From assembly GCF_006496635.1 (NCBI RefSeq), contig NZ_CP022958.1, positions 2,914,001-2,978,000 of the forward strand: DNA of 64,000 nt, in the 5' to 3' direction. Both the position numbers and the translations under genes were made by a program. Positions within the stretch are counted from its first letter, which is position 1. Each line of letters starts with the position of its first letter. The notes beneath the pieces were generated by a model that did not search any database, was not told where the DNA came from, and saw only the letters and a list, made by a program, of their open reading frames with translations. Positions 6,950 to 14,086 of this stretch are shown here, one piece after another. Source of the stretch: Azoarcus sp. DD4. GTDB taxonomy: Bacteria > Pseudomonadota > Gammaproteobacteria > Burkholderiales > Rhodocyclaceae.

Positions 6950-8911
6950 TCAGGCTGCACGCGGGGGATCGATCCCTTGGGGCCTGGCGGGCGGCGCTGC
7001 GCTCGCGACCGGCGCCTGCAGCACCTGCTCCAGCCGCGCCCGGTCGAGATCCTCCTCCGCCTCGAGGGCGGCGACCAGGCGTTCCAGTGCGCCTCCGTGC
7101 TGGTTCAGCACCTCGCCGGCGCGGCGCTCGGCCTCGTTCAACAGGCTGCGCACGCCGTCATCCACGGCCTGGGCGGACGATTCCGAGAAGTGCCGCGGCT
7201 GTGCGATCTCGCGGCCAAGGAAGGGATGCTCTTCGCTGTCGCGCAGGTCGACCGGCCCCACCGCCTCCGACATTCCCCAGCGCGCCACCATGGCCCGCGC
7301 GAGCGCGGTTGCCTGTCGGATGTCGTCGTCCGCACCGGAACTGACCGTTTCGAGCATCAGGCGCTCCGCTGTCCGGCCGCCCAACATCACCGCCAGACGG
7401 TCGCGCAGGTAATCCTCCGGCAGGGTGTGGCGTTCGTACTCGGGAAGCTGCTGCGTGCCGCCGAGCGCCCGGCCGCGCGGAATGATGCTCACCTTGTAGA
7501 GCGGATCGGCGTGCGGCAGGAAGAAGGCCACGACCGCGTGTCCCGCTTCGTGTATCGCAAGCCGGTGGCGTTCGTCAGGCTGGATGGCCAGCGACCGCAT
7601 ACTGCCGAGGATGACCTTATCGCGCGCTTCGACGAAATGACGATGCGCAACCCTTTGCTGTGCTTCGCGCGCAGCCAGGATCGCCGCCTCGTTGACCAGG
7701 TTGCGCAGGTCGGCCCCCGAGAAACCGGGCGTCGTCGCGGCCATGTTCGCCAGATCGACATCGCTTGCCAACGGAACCTTGCGCGCATGCACTGCAAGGA
7801 TGGCTTCGCGATCCTTCCTGTCAGGCAGATCGAGCACCACGTGCCGGTCGAAGCGGCCAGGGCGCAACAGTGCCGGATCAAGCACGTCGGGCCGGTTGGT
7901 TGCGGCCAGCACGATGACAGCTTCGTGAGGCTCGAAACCGTCCATCTCGGCCAGGATCTGGTTGAGCGTCTGTTCGCGCTCGTCGTGACCGCCGCCGAAA
8001 CCTGTGCCACGGGTCCGTCCAACGGCATCGAGTTCATCGATGAACACAATCGCCGGCGCCTGCTTCTTGGCCGCCTCGAACAGATTGCGCACCCGCGATG
8101 CACCGACGCCAACGAAGACCTCGATGAACTCTGAACCCGAGATCGAGAAAAACGGCACCGCGGCCTCACCCGCCAGCGCCTTGGCCAGCAAAGTTTTGCC
8201 GGTTCCCGGCGGCCCCATCAGCAGCACGCCGCGCGGAACCTGCGCACCGAGCCGCTCGAATCTGGCGGGCTCACGCAGGTAGGCAACGAGTTCTTCGACA
8301 TCGCGCTTGGCGTTGTCCTGACCGGCCACGTCGGCAAAGGTCGTCTGCGGCCGATCGGCAGTGCGGACCACGCTGCGCAGGAAACGCTGAAGATCAGTGC
8401 CGCCCCCCAGGCTTCCGCCCGCCATCCGGCTCGTCCGCCACACCGCCATCACCAGCAGCCCGAGCAGGATCAGCGAAGGCAGGCCGTAGGCAAGCTGCTC
8501 CCATCCCGGCGCCGCAACCACATTGATCTGCACGTTTGCCGCTTCGAGCGCCTTCAGCAGTTCATCGTCGCCCATCCTGGGCACTCGGGTCGAGAACCAC
8601 GCCGAGTTTCGTCCATCCTTGCCGACTGCTTGAGCCTGCAAAAGCCGACCGACGACGCGGTCCTCCTGCAGGGTAACCTCCGCCACCTGCCCGGCCGCAA
8701 TACGTTGCTTGAAATCGCTGTAGCTGATTTCCGCTGCGTCGGGGCCGCCGAGAAACAATCGTGCAAGGACGAAGAAAAGCAGCGCTGCCGCGAAATACGC
8801 CAGCACGCGCCACGAGGGTGAATCGGGCAGAGGGGACTTCTCGGGCACGGGCATCTCCGCATCCGGCAGGTGGACCGCTCGGTCTCCGCCTCGCACAAGA
8901 CTGCGTTGCAT
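6950..8911 (-). CDS. Accessory FtsH-type membrane AAA+ zinc protease
   Basis: A 653-residue FtsH homologue. Two membrane segments (about 35-54 and 144-158) flank a periplasmic domain. The AAA module has Walker A GPPGTGKT (233-240), Walker B IVFIDELDAVG and the second region of homology (LRPGRFDRH). The M41 peptidase site is HEAGH (464-468). The C-terminus is Ala/Pro-rich. It degrades unassembled membrane proteins and some soluble proteins. The absence of the usual rlmE/folP context and the proximity to hsp20 suggest a second, stress-related FtsH rather than the housekeeping copy. The first Met lacks a clear ribosome site; Met20 is an alternative start. Confidence 0.92.
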   Translation of the reverse strand: MQRSLVRGGDRAVHLPDAEMPVPEKSPLPDSPSWRVLAYFAAALLFFVLARLFLGGPDAAEISYSDFKQRIAAGQVAEVTLQEDRVVGRLLQAQAVGKDGRNSAWFSTRVPRMGDDELLKALEAANVQINVVAAPGWEQLAYGLPSLILLGLLVMAVWRTSRMAGGSLGGGTDLQRFLRSVVRTADRPQTTFADVAGQDNAKRDVEELVAYLREPARFERLGAQVPRGVLLMGPPGTGKTLLAKALAGEAAVPFFSISGSEFIEVFVGVGASRVRNLFEAAKKQAPAIVFIDELDAVGRTRGTGFGGGHDEREQTLNQILAEMDGFEPHEAVIVLAATNRPDVLDPALLRPGRFDRHVVLDLPDRKDREAILAVHARKVPLASDVDLANMAATTPGFSGADLRNLVNEAAILAAREAQQRVAHRHFVEARDKVILGSMRSLAIQPDERHRLAIHEAGHAVVAFFLPHADPLYKVSIIPRGRALGGTQQLPEYERHTLPEDYLRDRLAVMLGGRTAERLMLETVSSGADDDIRQATALARAMVARWGMSEAVGPVDLRDSEEHPFLGREIAQPRHFSESSAQAVDDGVRSLLNEAERRAGEVLNQHGGALERLVAALEAEEDLDRARLEQVLQAPVASAAPPARPQGIDPPRAA

Positions 8912-9023
8912 CGACGATTGCTCACTGCTATTACTCTAGCCCTCTTGCGCGCCCTCATCCCGGCTTCGATCACTGCCCCTGACCGACAAGGCGCTCGCAC
9001 GGCATCGCCGCCACTACGGCAAA

Positions 9024-9066
9024 AAAGCAAAAGGCCGATCTTACGCACTTGGTAAGATCGGCCTTT
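9024..9066 (-). terminator. Intrinsic terminator of the tRNA transcription unit
   Basis: On the minus strand a 15-base perfect stem (9052-9066 with 9030-9044, 7-base loop) is followed by a T-rich tail at 9021-9031. It lies about 40 bases after tRNA-His. Confidence 0.9.
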
Positions 9067-9105
9067 CAGCTGATTTGCAGGTTTTGATCTACCTGCCTAA
9101 TTATT

Positions 9106-9182
9106 TGGGGCGACATACCGGTTTCGAACCGGTGACCTTTGGAGCCACAATCCAACGCTCTACCAACTGAGCTAATGCCGCC
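9106..9182 (-). tRNA. tRNA-His (GTG)
   Basis: Full cloverleaf of 77 bases: extra 5' G at -1 opposite C73 (the histidine identity pair), acceptor stem with one G-U, D-stem GCTC/GAGC, anticodon loop TTGTGGC, T-stem ACCGG/CCGGT with TTCGAAA loop, and encoded CCA. Last gene of the tRNA operon. Confidence 0.97.
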
Positions 9183-9232
9183 ACTATCTGAACCCTGACT
9201 AGGTCAAGGTCCGGAAACCTGTTTTTGCTACC

Positions 9233-9309
9233 TGGCCTGCCCGGCAGGGATCGAACCTGCAACCCCCGGCTTAGAAGGCCGGTGCTCTATCCAATTGAGC
9301 TACGGGCAG
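9233..9309 (-). tRNA. tRNA-Arg (TCT)
   Basis: Perfect 7-base acceptor stem CTGCCCG/CGGGCAG, D-stem GCTC/GAGC, anticodon stem CCGGC/GCCGG with loop CTTCTAA (anticodon TCT, reading AGA), T-arm GCAGG/CCTGC and encoded CCA. Middle gene of the three-tRNA operon. Confidence 0.97.
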
Positions 9310-9333
9310 ATCCCGCGGGCATTCGGGGTGAGC

Positions 9334-9410
9334 TGGTCGGGGTGGAGGGATTCGAACCCCCGACATCTTGCTCCCAAAGCAAGCGCGCTACCGGACTGCG
9401 CTACACCCCG
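9334..9410 (-). tRNA. tRNA-Pro (TGG)
   Basis: Acceptor stem CGGGGTG/CACCCCG, anticodon stem CTTGC/GCAAG with loop TTTGGGA (anticodon TGG), T-loop TTCGAAT and encoded CCA. It is the first gene of the tRNA operon and starts just after the promoter. Confidence 0.97.
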
Positions 9411-9420
9411 AGAGCCGCGC

Positions 9421-9449
9421 ACTATACAGAGACAATTCTCAGCCGTCAA
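9421..9449 (-). promoter_or_regulatory. Sigma-70 promoter of the tRNA-Pro-Arg-His operon
   Basis: Minus strand -35 TTGACG (9444-9449) and -10 TATAGT (9421-9426) with a 17-base spacer, followed by GC-rich sequence (GCGCGGC) resembling the discriminator of stringently controlled stable-RNA promoters. The tRNA starts about 11 bases after the -10. Confidence 0.88.
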
Positions 9450-9520
9450 ACAATCGATATAAATTTTCTTCGCGAACGGCCTCGGGCAATAACGCCGACG
9501 CTTTCCGTGCGGTCCGCGGC

Positions 9521-9549
9521 TTGATGCACATTGCGGATTCTGCTATTAC
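9521..9549 (+). promoter_or_regulatory. Extended -10 promoter of dksA
   Basis: TTGATG (9521-9526), a 17-base spacer, and TATTAC (9544-9549) preceded by TG for an extended -10. Transcription would start near 9556, leaving about 30 bases before the dksA ATG at 9588. Confidence 0.65.
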
Positions 9550-9587
9550 TTTTGGCATTGAATTCAATGCCTACGGAAGCTTCGGAC

Positions 9588-10013
9588 ATGTCCGACGATA
9601 CGCCCCGCAAATCCTTCCCCCCCTATGTACTGGCGCCGGGAGAGGACTACATGAGCGAACGCCAGACCGCCCATTTCCGGGCTGTGCTGGACTCCCTCAA
9701 ACTCGAACTCATGGGGGATATCGAGCAAACCGTGCATCAGTTGCAGGACGAAGCGCCTGCGCCTGCCGACCCTAATGATCGCGCCAGTCTGGAGAGCGAT
9801 CTTGCCCTGGAGCTTCGCAATCGCGACCGCGAGGGGCGCTTGATCAAGAAGGTCGATGAAGCGCTGGGTCGGATCGATGCCGGGGAGTATGGCTACTGTG
9901 ACAGTTGCGGCGTCGAAATCGGTCTGAAGCGGCTGGAAGCCAGACCGACAGCGACGCTGTGCATCGATTGCAAGACCCTGGAAGAAATGCGCGAACGACA
10001 ACTGGCCAAGTAG
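9588..10013 (+). CDS. dksA: RNA polymerase-binding transcription factor DksA
   Basis: A 141-residue DksA. A long acidic coiled coil (about residues 25-90, with Asp-rich tip DPNDRASLESD) inserts into the RNA polymerase secondary channel. It is followed by a four-Cys zinc finger, CDSCG and CIDC, separated by the family's usual 17 residues. With ppGpp it represses stable-RNA promoters and activates amino-acid biosynthesis promoters. The start at 9588 has GGAAG eight bases upstream and suits the predicted promoter; ATG at 9567 would leave almost no leader. It diverges from a tRNA operon, a class of DksA target. A strong terminator follows. Confidence 0.93.
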   Translation: MSDDTPRKSFPPYVLAPGEDYMSERQTAHFRAVLDSLKLELMGDIEQTVHQLQDEAPAPADPNDRASLESDLALELRNRDREGRLIKKVDEALGRIDAGEYGYCDSCGVEIGLKRLEARPTATLCIDCKTLEEMRERQLAK

Positions 10014-10061
10014 GCCAGCAGCCTCCCCTGTTCGTACAAGCGATCAGTCAGCCGAAGTAGA

Positions 10062-10089
10062 AAAAAGGGACGCCTTGGCGTCCCTTTTT
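10062..10089. terminator. Bidirectional terminator between dksA and pnp
   Basis: GGGACGCC (10067-10074) pairs with its complement (10077-10084), with A-run before and T-run after, so it can stop transcription from both convergent genes. Confidence 0.9.
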
Positions 10090-10107
10090 CATTCAGCCCG
10101 GCAAGGC

Positions 10108-12207
10108 TCAGCCGGCGTTTTCGCCCAGCAGCGCCTTCATGCTCAGACGGATCTTGCCGCGCTCGTCGGTTTCCAGCACCTTCACGCGCACCGCCTGACC
10201 TTCCTTCACGTAGTCCGCGACGTTGTTCACGCGCTCGTTGGCGATCTGCGAAACGTGAAGCAAACCATCGCGACCCGGCAGGATATTCACGATGGCGCCG
10301 AAGTCCAGCAGGCGCACAACCGTACCTTCGTAAACCTTGCCGACCTCGACTTCTGCAGTGATGTCCTCGATGCGCGACTTCGCCTTCTGCGCACCTTCAG
10401 CGGACACGGACGAGATGGTGATGTTGCCATCGTCCTCGATCTCGATGACTGTGCCGGTCTCTTCCTGCAGCGCGCGAATCACCGCGCCGCCCTTGCCTAT
10501 CACGTCGCGGATCTTCTCCGGGTTGATCTTCATGTTGATCATGCGCGGCGCGAATTCGGAGACCTCACCACGGTGGGCACCCAGCGAATCCTTCATCTGC
10601 TTGAGAATGTGCAGACGGCCCTCGCCGGCTTGCGCCAGTGCGACCTGCATGATCTCCTTCGTGATGCCCTGGATCTTGATGTCCATCTGCAGGGCCGTCA
10701 CGCCGTTCTCGGTACCGGCAACCTTGAAGTCCATGTCGCCGAGATGATCCTCGTCGCCGAGGATGTCGGTCAGCACAGCAAAGCGGTTACCGTCCTTGAT
10801 CAGACCCATGGCGATACCGGCGACGTGGTTCTTCATCGGCACGCCGGCATCCATCATCGCCAGCGAACCGCCGCACACCGAAGCCATGGAGCTGGAACCG
10901 TTCGATTCGGTGATCTCGGAAACCACGCGAATCGTGTAGCTGAACTCCTCGCCCTTCGGCAGCATCGCCACCAGGGCACGCTTCGCAAGGCGGCCGTGGC
11001 CGATCTCGCGGCGCTTGGTGACGCCGAAACGACCGGTCTCACCAGTGGAGAACGGCGGGAAGTTGTAATGGAGCAAGAAGCGCTCCTTGTACTCGCCGGC
11101 AATCGCGTCGATGATCTGCTCGTCACGCCCGGTGCCCAGCGTGGCCACGACCAGCGCCTGGGTTTCGCCACGGGTGAACAGCGCGGAGCCGTGGGTACGC
11201 GGCAGTACGCCGACACGGATGTCGATCGGGCGCACGGTGCGGGTATCACGGCCGTCGATACGCGGCTCGCCGTTGAGGATGCGGCTACGCACGATGCTCG
11301 ATTCGAGATTGAAAAAGATGTCCTTGATCTCGTTTTCCGACGGCGCGTTGTCCACACCTTCGGTCAGGGCTGCGATGGTGCGCTTGCGGATTTCCGACAG
11401 GCGCTCCGAACGGGCCTGCTTGCTGGTGATGCGGAAGGCCTCCTCGGCATCGGCCCGGGCCAGTTCGTTGACGCGGGCGATCAGCGCTTCGTTAGGCGCC
11501 GGCGGCTGCCAGTTCCATTCAGGCTTGCCGGCGACTTCCACCAGCTCGTTGATCGCACGGATCGCAGTCTGCATCTGCTCATGGCCGAACACCACGGCGC
11601 CCAGCATGACCTGCTCGGACAGCTCGTCAGCCTCGGACTCGACCATCAGCACGGCAGCGGCGGTACCAGCAACCACCAGGTTAAGCTGGCTGGTCTTGAC
11701 CTGTTCGGTCGTCGGATTGAGCAGGTACTGACCGTCCGCGTAGCCGACGCGGGCGGCACCGATCGGGCCATCGAAGGGGATGCCGGAAATCGCCAGCGCC
11801 GCGGAGGCGCCGATCATGGCCGGAATGTCGGCATCGACTTCCGGATTGAGCGACAGTACGGTGACGATGACCTGGACTTCGTTGTAGAAGCCTTCCGGGA
11901 AGAGCGGACGGATCGGGCGGTCGATCAGGCGGGACGTCAGGGTTTCCTTCTCGGTCGGACGACCTTCGCGCTTGAAGAAGCCACCGGGAATACGGCCGGC
12001 GGCGTAGAACTTCTCGACGTAGTCAACGGTAAGCGGGAAGAAGTCCTGACCCGGTTTGGCATCCTTGGCAGCGACCACGGTCGCGAGCACCACGGTGTCG
12101 TCCATGTTCACGATGACTGCGCCACCGGCCTGACGAGCGATTTCGCCGGTTTCGAGCGTAACGGTGTGTGCGCCGTAGGCGAAGGTTTTCTTGATAGCGG
12201 TAGGCAA
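10108..12207 (-). CDS. pnp: Polyribonucleotide nucleotidyltransferase (PNPase)
   Basis: A 699-residue enzyme with two RNase PH-like domains, a linking helical domain, then KH (about 555-615, with VIGKGGAVIRALQEETG) and S1 (about 622-690) RNA-binding domains. Motifs such as FFKREGRPTEKE, RPLFPEGFYNEVQ and the catalytic-core NGSSSMASVCGGSLA are present. It phosphorolytically degrades RNA 3' to 5' and is a degradosome partner in many bacteria. The start codon is TTG, preceded by AAGGAA at good spacing. It lies after rpsO, the conserved rpsO-pnp order whose leader is often a site of RNase III autoregulation. Confidence 0.98.
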   Translation of the reverse strand: MPTAIKKTFAYGAHTVTLETGEIARQAGGAVIVNMDDTVVLATVVAAKDAKPGQDFFPLTVDYVEKFYAAGRIPGGFFKREGRPTEKETLTSRLIDRPIRPLFPEGFYNEVQVIVTVLSLNPEVDADIPAMIGASAALAISGIPFDGPIGAARVGYADGQYLLNPTTEQVKTSQLNLVVAGTAAAVLMVESEADELSEQVMLGAVVFGHEQMQTAIRAINELVEVAGKPEWNWQPPAPNEALIARVNELARADAEEAFRITSKQARSERLSEIRKRTIAALTEGVDNAPSENEIKDIFFNLESSIVRSRILNGEPRIDGRDTRTVRPIDIRVGVLPRTHGSALFTRGETQALVVATLGTGRDEQIIDAIAGEYKERFLLHYNFPPFSTGETGRFGVTKRREIGHGRLAKRALVAMLPKGEEFSYTIRVVSEITESNGSSSMASVCGGSLAMMDAGVPMKNHVAGIAMGLIKDGNRFAVLTDILGDEDHLGDMDFKVAGTENGVTALQMDIKIQGITKEIMQVALAQAGEGRLHILKQMKDSLGAHRGEVSEFAPRMINMKINPEKIRDVIGKGGAVIRALQEETGTVIEIEDDGNITISSVSAEGAQKAKSRIEDITAEVEVGKVYEGTVVRLLDFGAIVNILPGRDGLLHVSQIANERVNNVADYVKEGQAVRVKVLETDERGKIRLSMKALLGENAG

Positions 12208-12302
12208 GGGAATTCCTTTCTAGAAGAGTGCAGCGGACAACAACTGCAAAGGCGGCCACCGCAACGACAGCCGCCGGAACAGCAACGAACGATACAAACG
12301 AC

Positions 12303-12340
12303 AAAGCCGGTGCGGCCCGTCGGGGGCTCGCACCGGCTTT
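12303..12340 (-). terminator. Hairpin between rpsO and pnp
   Basis: An 11-base perfect inverted repeat (12303-12313 with 12330-12340) lies 68 bases after rpsO and 96 bases before pnp. The downstream tail is only partly T-rich, so it may be a partial terminator or an RNase III processing stem, as known in the rpsO-pnp interval of other proteobacteria. Confidence 0.7.
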
Positions 12341-12407
12341 GCTGGCTAGCCTTTGTTGACCGGCGTCGCGTCGTTCGTTGCCGCGTAACGCGTCACGGGC
12401 AGCCGTC

Positions 12408-12677
12408 TTACTTGCGCAGGCCCAGACGTTCGATCAGGCTGCGGTAGCTGTCAACGTTGCGACCCTTCAGGTAGTCGAGCAGCTTGCGACGCTGGCTTAC
12501 CATCTTCAGCAGGCCGCGACGGGAGTGGTGATCCTTGGCGTTTGCCTTGAAGTGGTCAGTCAGACCGTTGATGCGGGCGGTAAGCAGCGCAACCTGAACT
12601 TCCGGGGAACCAGTGTCGCCTTGCGCGCGCTGGTAGTCGGTGACGATTTGCGCTTTGGTCGAGGTATCGAGAGCCAT
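12408..12677 (-). CDS. rpsO: 30S ribosomal protein S15
   Basis: An 89-residue S15, the usual family length. Landmarks are TGSPEVQVALLTARINGLTDHFK and the HHSRRGLLKMVSQRRKLLDYLK helix that binds the 16S central domain. The start at MALDTS matches the family; the frame is open upstream without homology. It has its own strong promoter at 12720-12749 and is followed by pnp. Confidence 0.98.
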   Translation of the reverse strand: MALDTSTKAQIVTDYQRAQGDTGSPEVQVALLTARINGLTDHFKANAKDHHSRRGLLKMVSQRRKLLDYLKGRNVDSYRSLIERLGLRK

Positions 12678-12719
12678 TGATGTCTTTACTCTATTCGTTC
12701 TGCCAATCAGAAGCGCAGG

Positions 12720-12749
12720 ATTATACCCAACGCCAGGAAGTAAACTCAA
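12720..12749 (-). promoter_or_regulatory. Sigma-70 promoter of rpsO
   Basis: Minus-strand -35 TTGAGT (12744-12749) and consensus -10 TATAAT (12720-12725) with an 18-base spacer. Transcription would start near 12713, about 36 bases before the rpsO ATG. Confidence 0.85.
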
Positions 12750-12774
12750 TTAAAAATATGCGCTTTGTTGCCAG

Positions 12775-13689
12775 TTACTGCATCTCGGCGGTCGCGATAA
12801 GGCGTTTCGGCCGCAAACTGCCGTCGGAATGCCACTCAGCAAGCCCAAGGAAGCGTCTGCCGCCGTAGATCCGCACCGTGCCGCAGCCACTCTGCGCGAG
12901 GCGCAAAGCCCTTCCTTGCAGGATACCTGCCGCGTCGGTCGGATCGAGATCGATCCGACCGAAATGCGCCACAAGCGCATCCACCGGTGCAAGCATGGCA
13001 TCTCTCGCGTCGAACGCCACCTCCTCCACAGCGGCAAGCGTAACCGAACTCTCCACCGAGAACGCCCCGATTCCGGTCCGTCTCAGGGCATCAAGATGAG
13101 CACCGCAACCCAGTGCGGCACCGATATCCATCGCCAGGCTGCGGATATAGGTACCCTTGCTGCAACGCACCCGGATCACGAAGTGCTCACCACTGAATTC
13201 TCTCAGTTCGAGTTCGTGTATCACGACGCGGCGCGCTTCGCGCTCGAGTTCGATGCCCGCACGAGCGTACTCGTAGAGCGGCTTGCCGTCGCGCTTGAGC
13301 GCCGAGTGCATGGGCGGGATCTGGTCGATTTCGCCCACGAAACCGGCGAGCACCTCGCAGAGCCTGGCCCGATCGACATCGACCGCGGCGCGGCGCAGGA
13401 TCTCACCCTCCGCGTCGCCGGTGTCAGTTTCGACACCCAGTCGTACACCGGCCTCGTAGGTCTTGTCCGCGTCCAGCAGAATCTGGGAGAACTTTGTCGC
13501 CTCGCCGAAGGTGAGCGGCAGCAATCCGCTCGCCATCGGATCCAGCGTCCCCGTATGACCCGCCTTGGCGGCGTTGAGCAGACGTCGCGCCGTCTGCAAG
13601 GCTGCGTTGCTGGTCAGGCCCTGGGGCTTGTCGAGCAAGAGCACGCCATCCACGATACGTCGCGGAATCTTGCGCTGCATGGAGGTCAT
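12775..13689 (-). CDS. truB: tRNA pseudouridine-55 synthase TruB
   Basis: About 304 residues. It converts U55 of the tRNA T-loop to pseudouridine. Family motifs are GVLLLDKPQGLTSN, then GHTGTLDPMASGLLPL with the catalytic Asp, and the C-terminal PUA-like region. The ATG at 13689 is 8 bases after the rbfA stop; ATG at 13680 is equally possible. It is the last gene of the rimP-nusA-infB-rbfA-truB unit before the rpsO promoter. Confidence 0.95.
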   Translation of the reverse strand: MTSMQRKIPRRIVDGVLLLDKPQGLTSNAALQTARRLLNAAKAGHTGTLDPMASGLLPLTFGEATKFSQILLDADKTYEAGVRLGVETDTGDAEGEILRRAAVDVDRARLCEVLAGFVGEIDQIPPMHSALKRDGKPLYEYARAGIELEREARRVVIHELELREFSGEHFVIRVRCSKGTYIRSLAMDIGAALGCGAHLDALRRTGIGAFSVESSVTLAAVEEVAFDARDAMLAPVDALVAHFGRIDLDPTDAAGILQGRALRLAQSGCGTVRIYGGRRFLGLAEWHSDGSLRPKRLIATAEMQ

Positions 13690-13699
13690 TCCGCCGGAA

Positions 13700-14083
13700 T
13701 CAGCTGGCGTCGTCTTCGCGATGACGGGCCTCGTCTTCGCGAACGGTTTCATCGATCAGACGGGAAAGCCGGCTCCCCTGCTCGACGGAACGGTCGTAAT
13801 GGAAGTGCAGCTCGGGAATCGTGTGAATGCGCACCCGACGTCCGAGCTCCCGCCGCAGGAAACCGCTCGCACGGCGCAGCCCCTGCAGGATCTCCGGTAC
13901 GCTCTCCTCGCCCGTCATCGAGGTGAAGAACACCTTGGCATGAGCGTAATCGGGCGTGATTTCAACGTCGGTCAAGGTGATGAACCCAACGCGCGGGTCC
14001 TTCACCTCCAACCGGATCAGCTCTGCCAGTTCGCGGCGGATCTGCTCCACCACGCGCTGGCTGCGGGAATATTCCTTAGGCAT
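13700..14083 (-). CDS. rbfA: Ribosome-binding factor A
   Basis: A 127-residue KH-fold protein for late 30S maturation (16S 5' helix processing, cold adaptation). Conserved features are RSQRVVEQIRRELAELI, a DPRVGFITLTDVEITPDYAHAKVFFT segment and a C-terminal RIHTIPELHFHYDRSVEQGSRL. Only 3 bases separate it from the infB stop, indicating an operon. Confidence 0.96.
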   Translation of the reverse strand: MPKEYSRSQRVVEQIRRELAELIRLEVKDPRVGFITLTDVEITPDYAHAKVFFTSMTGEESVPEILQGLRRASGFLRRELGRRVRIHTIPELHFHYDRSVEQGSRLSRLIDETVREDEARHREDDAS

Positions 14084-14086
14084 CGA

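Noticed and set aside
10075..12447. A 790-codon open frame on the plus strand
   Set aside because: Antisense to pnp, with composition typical of GC-driven shadow frames.
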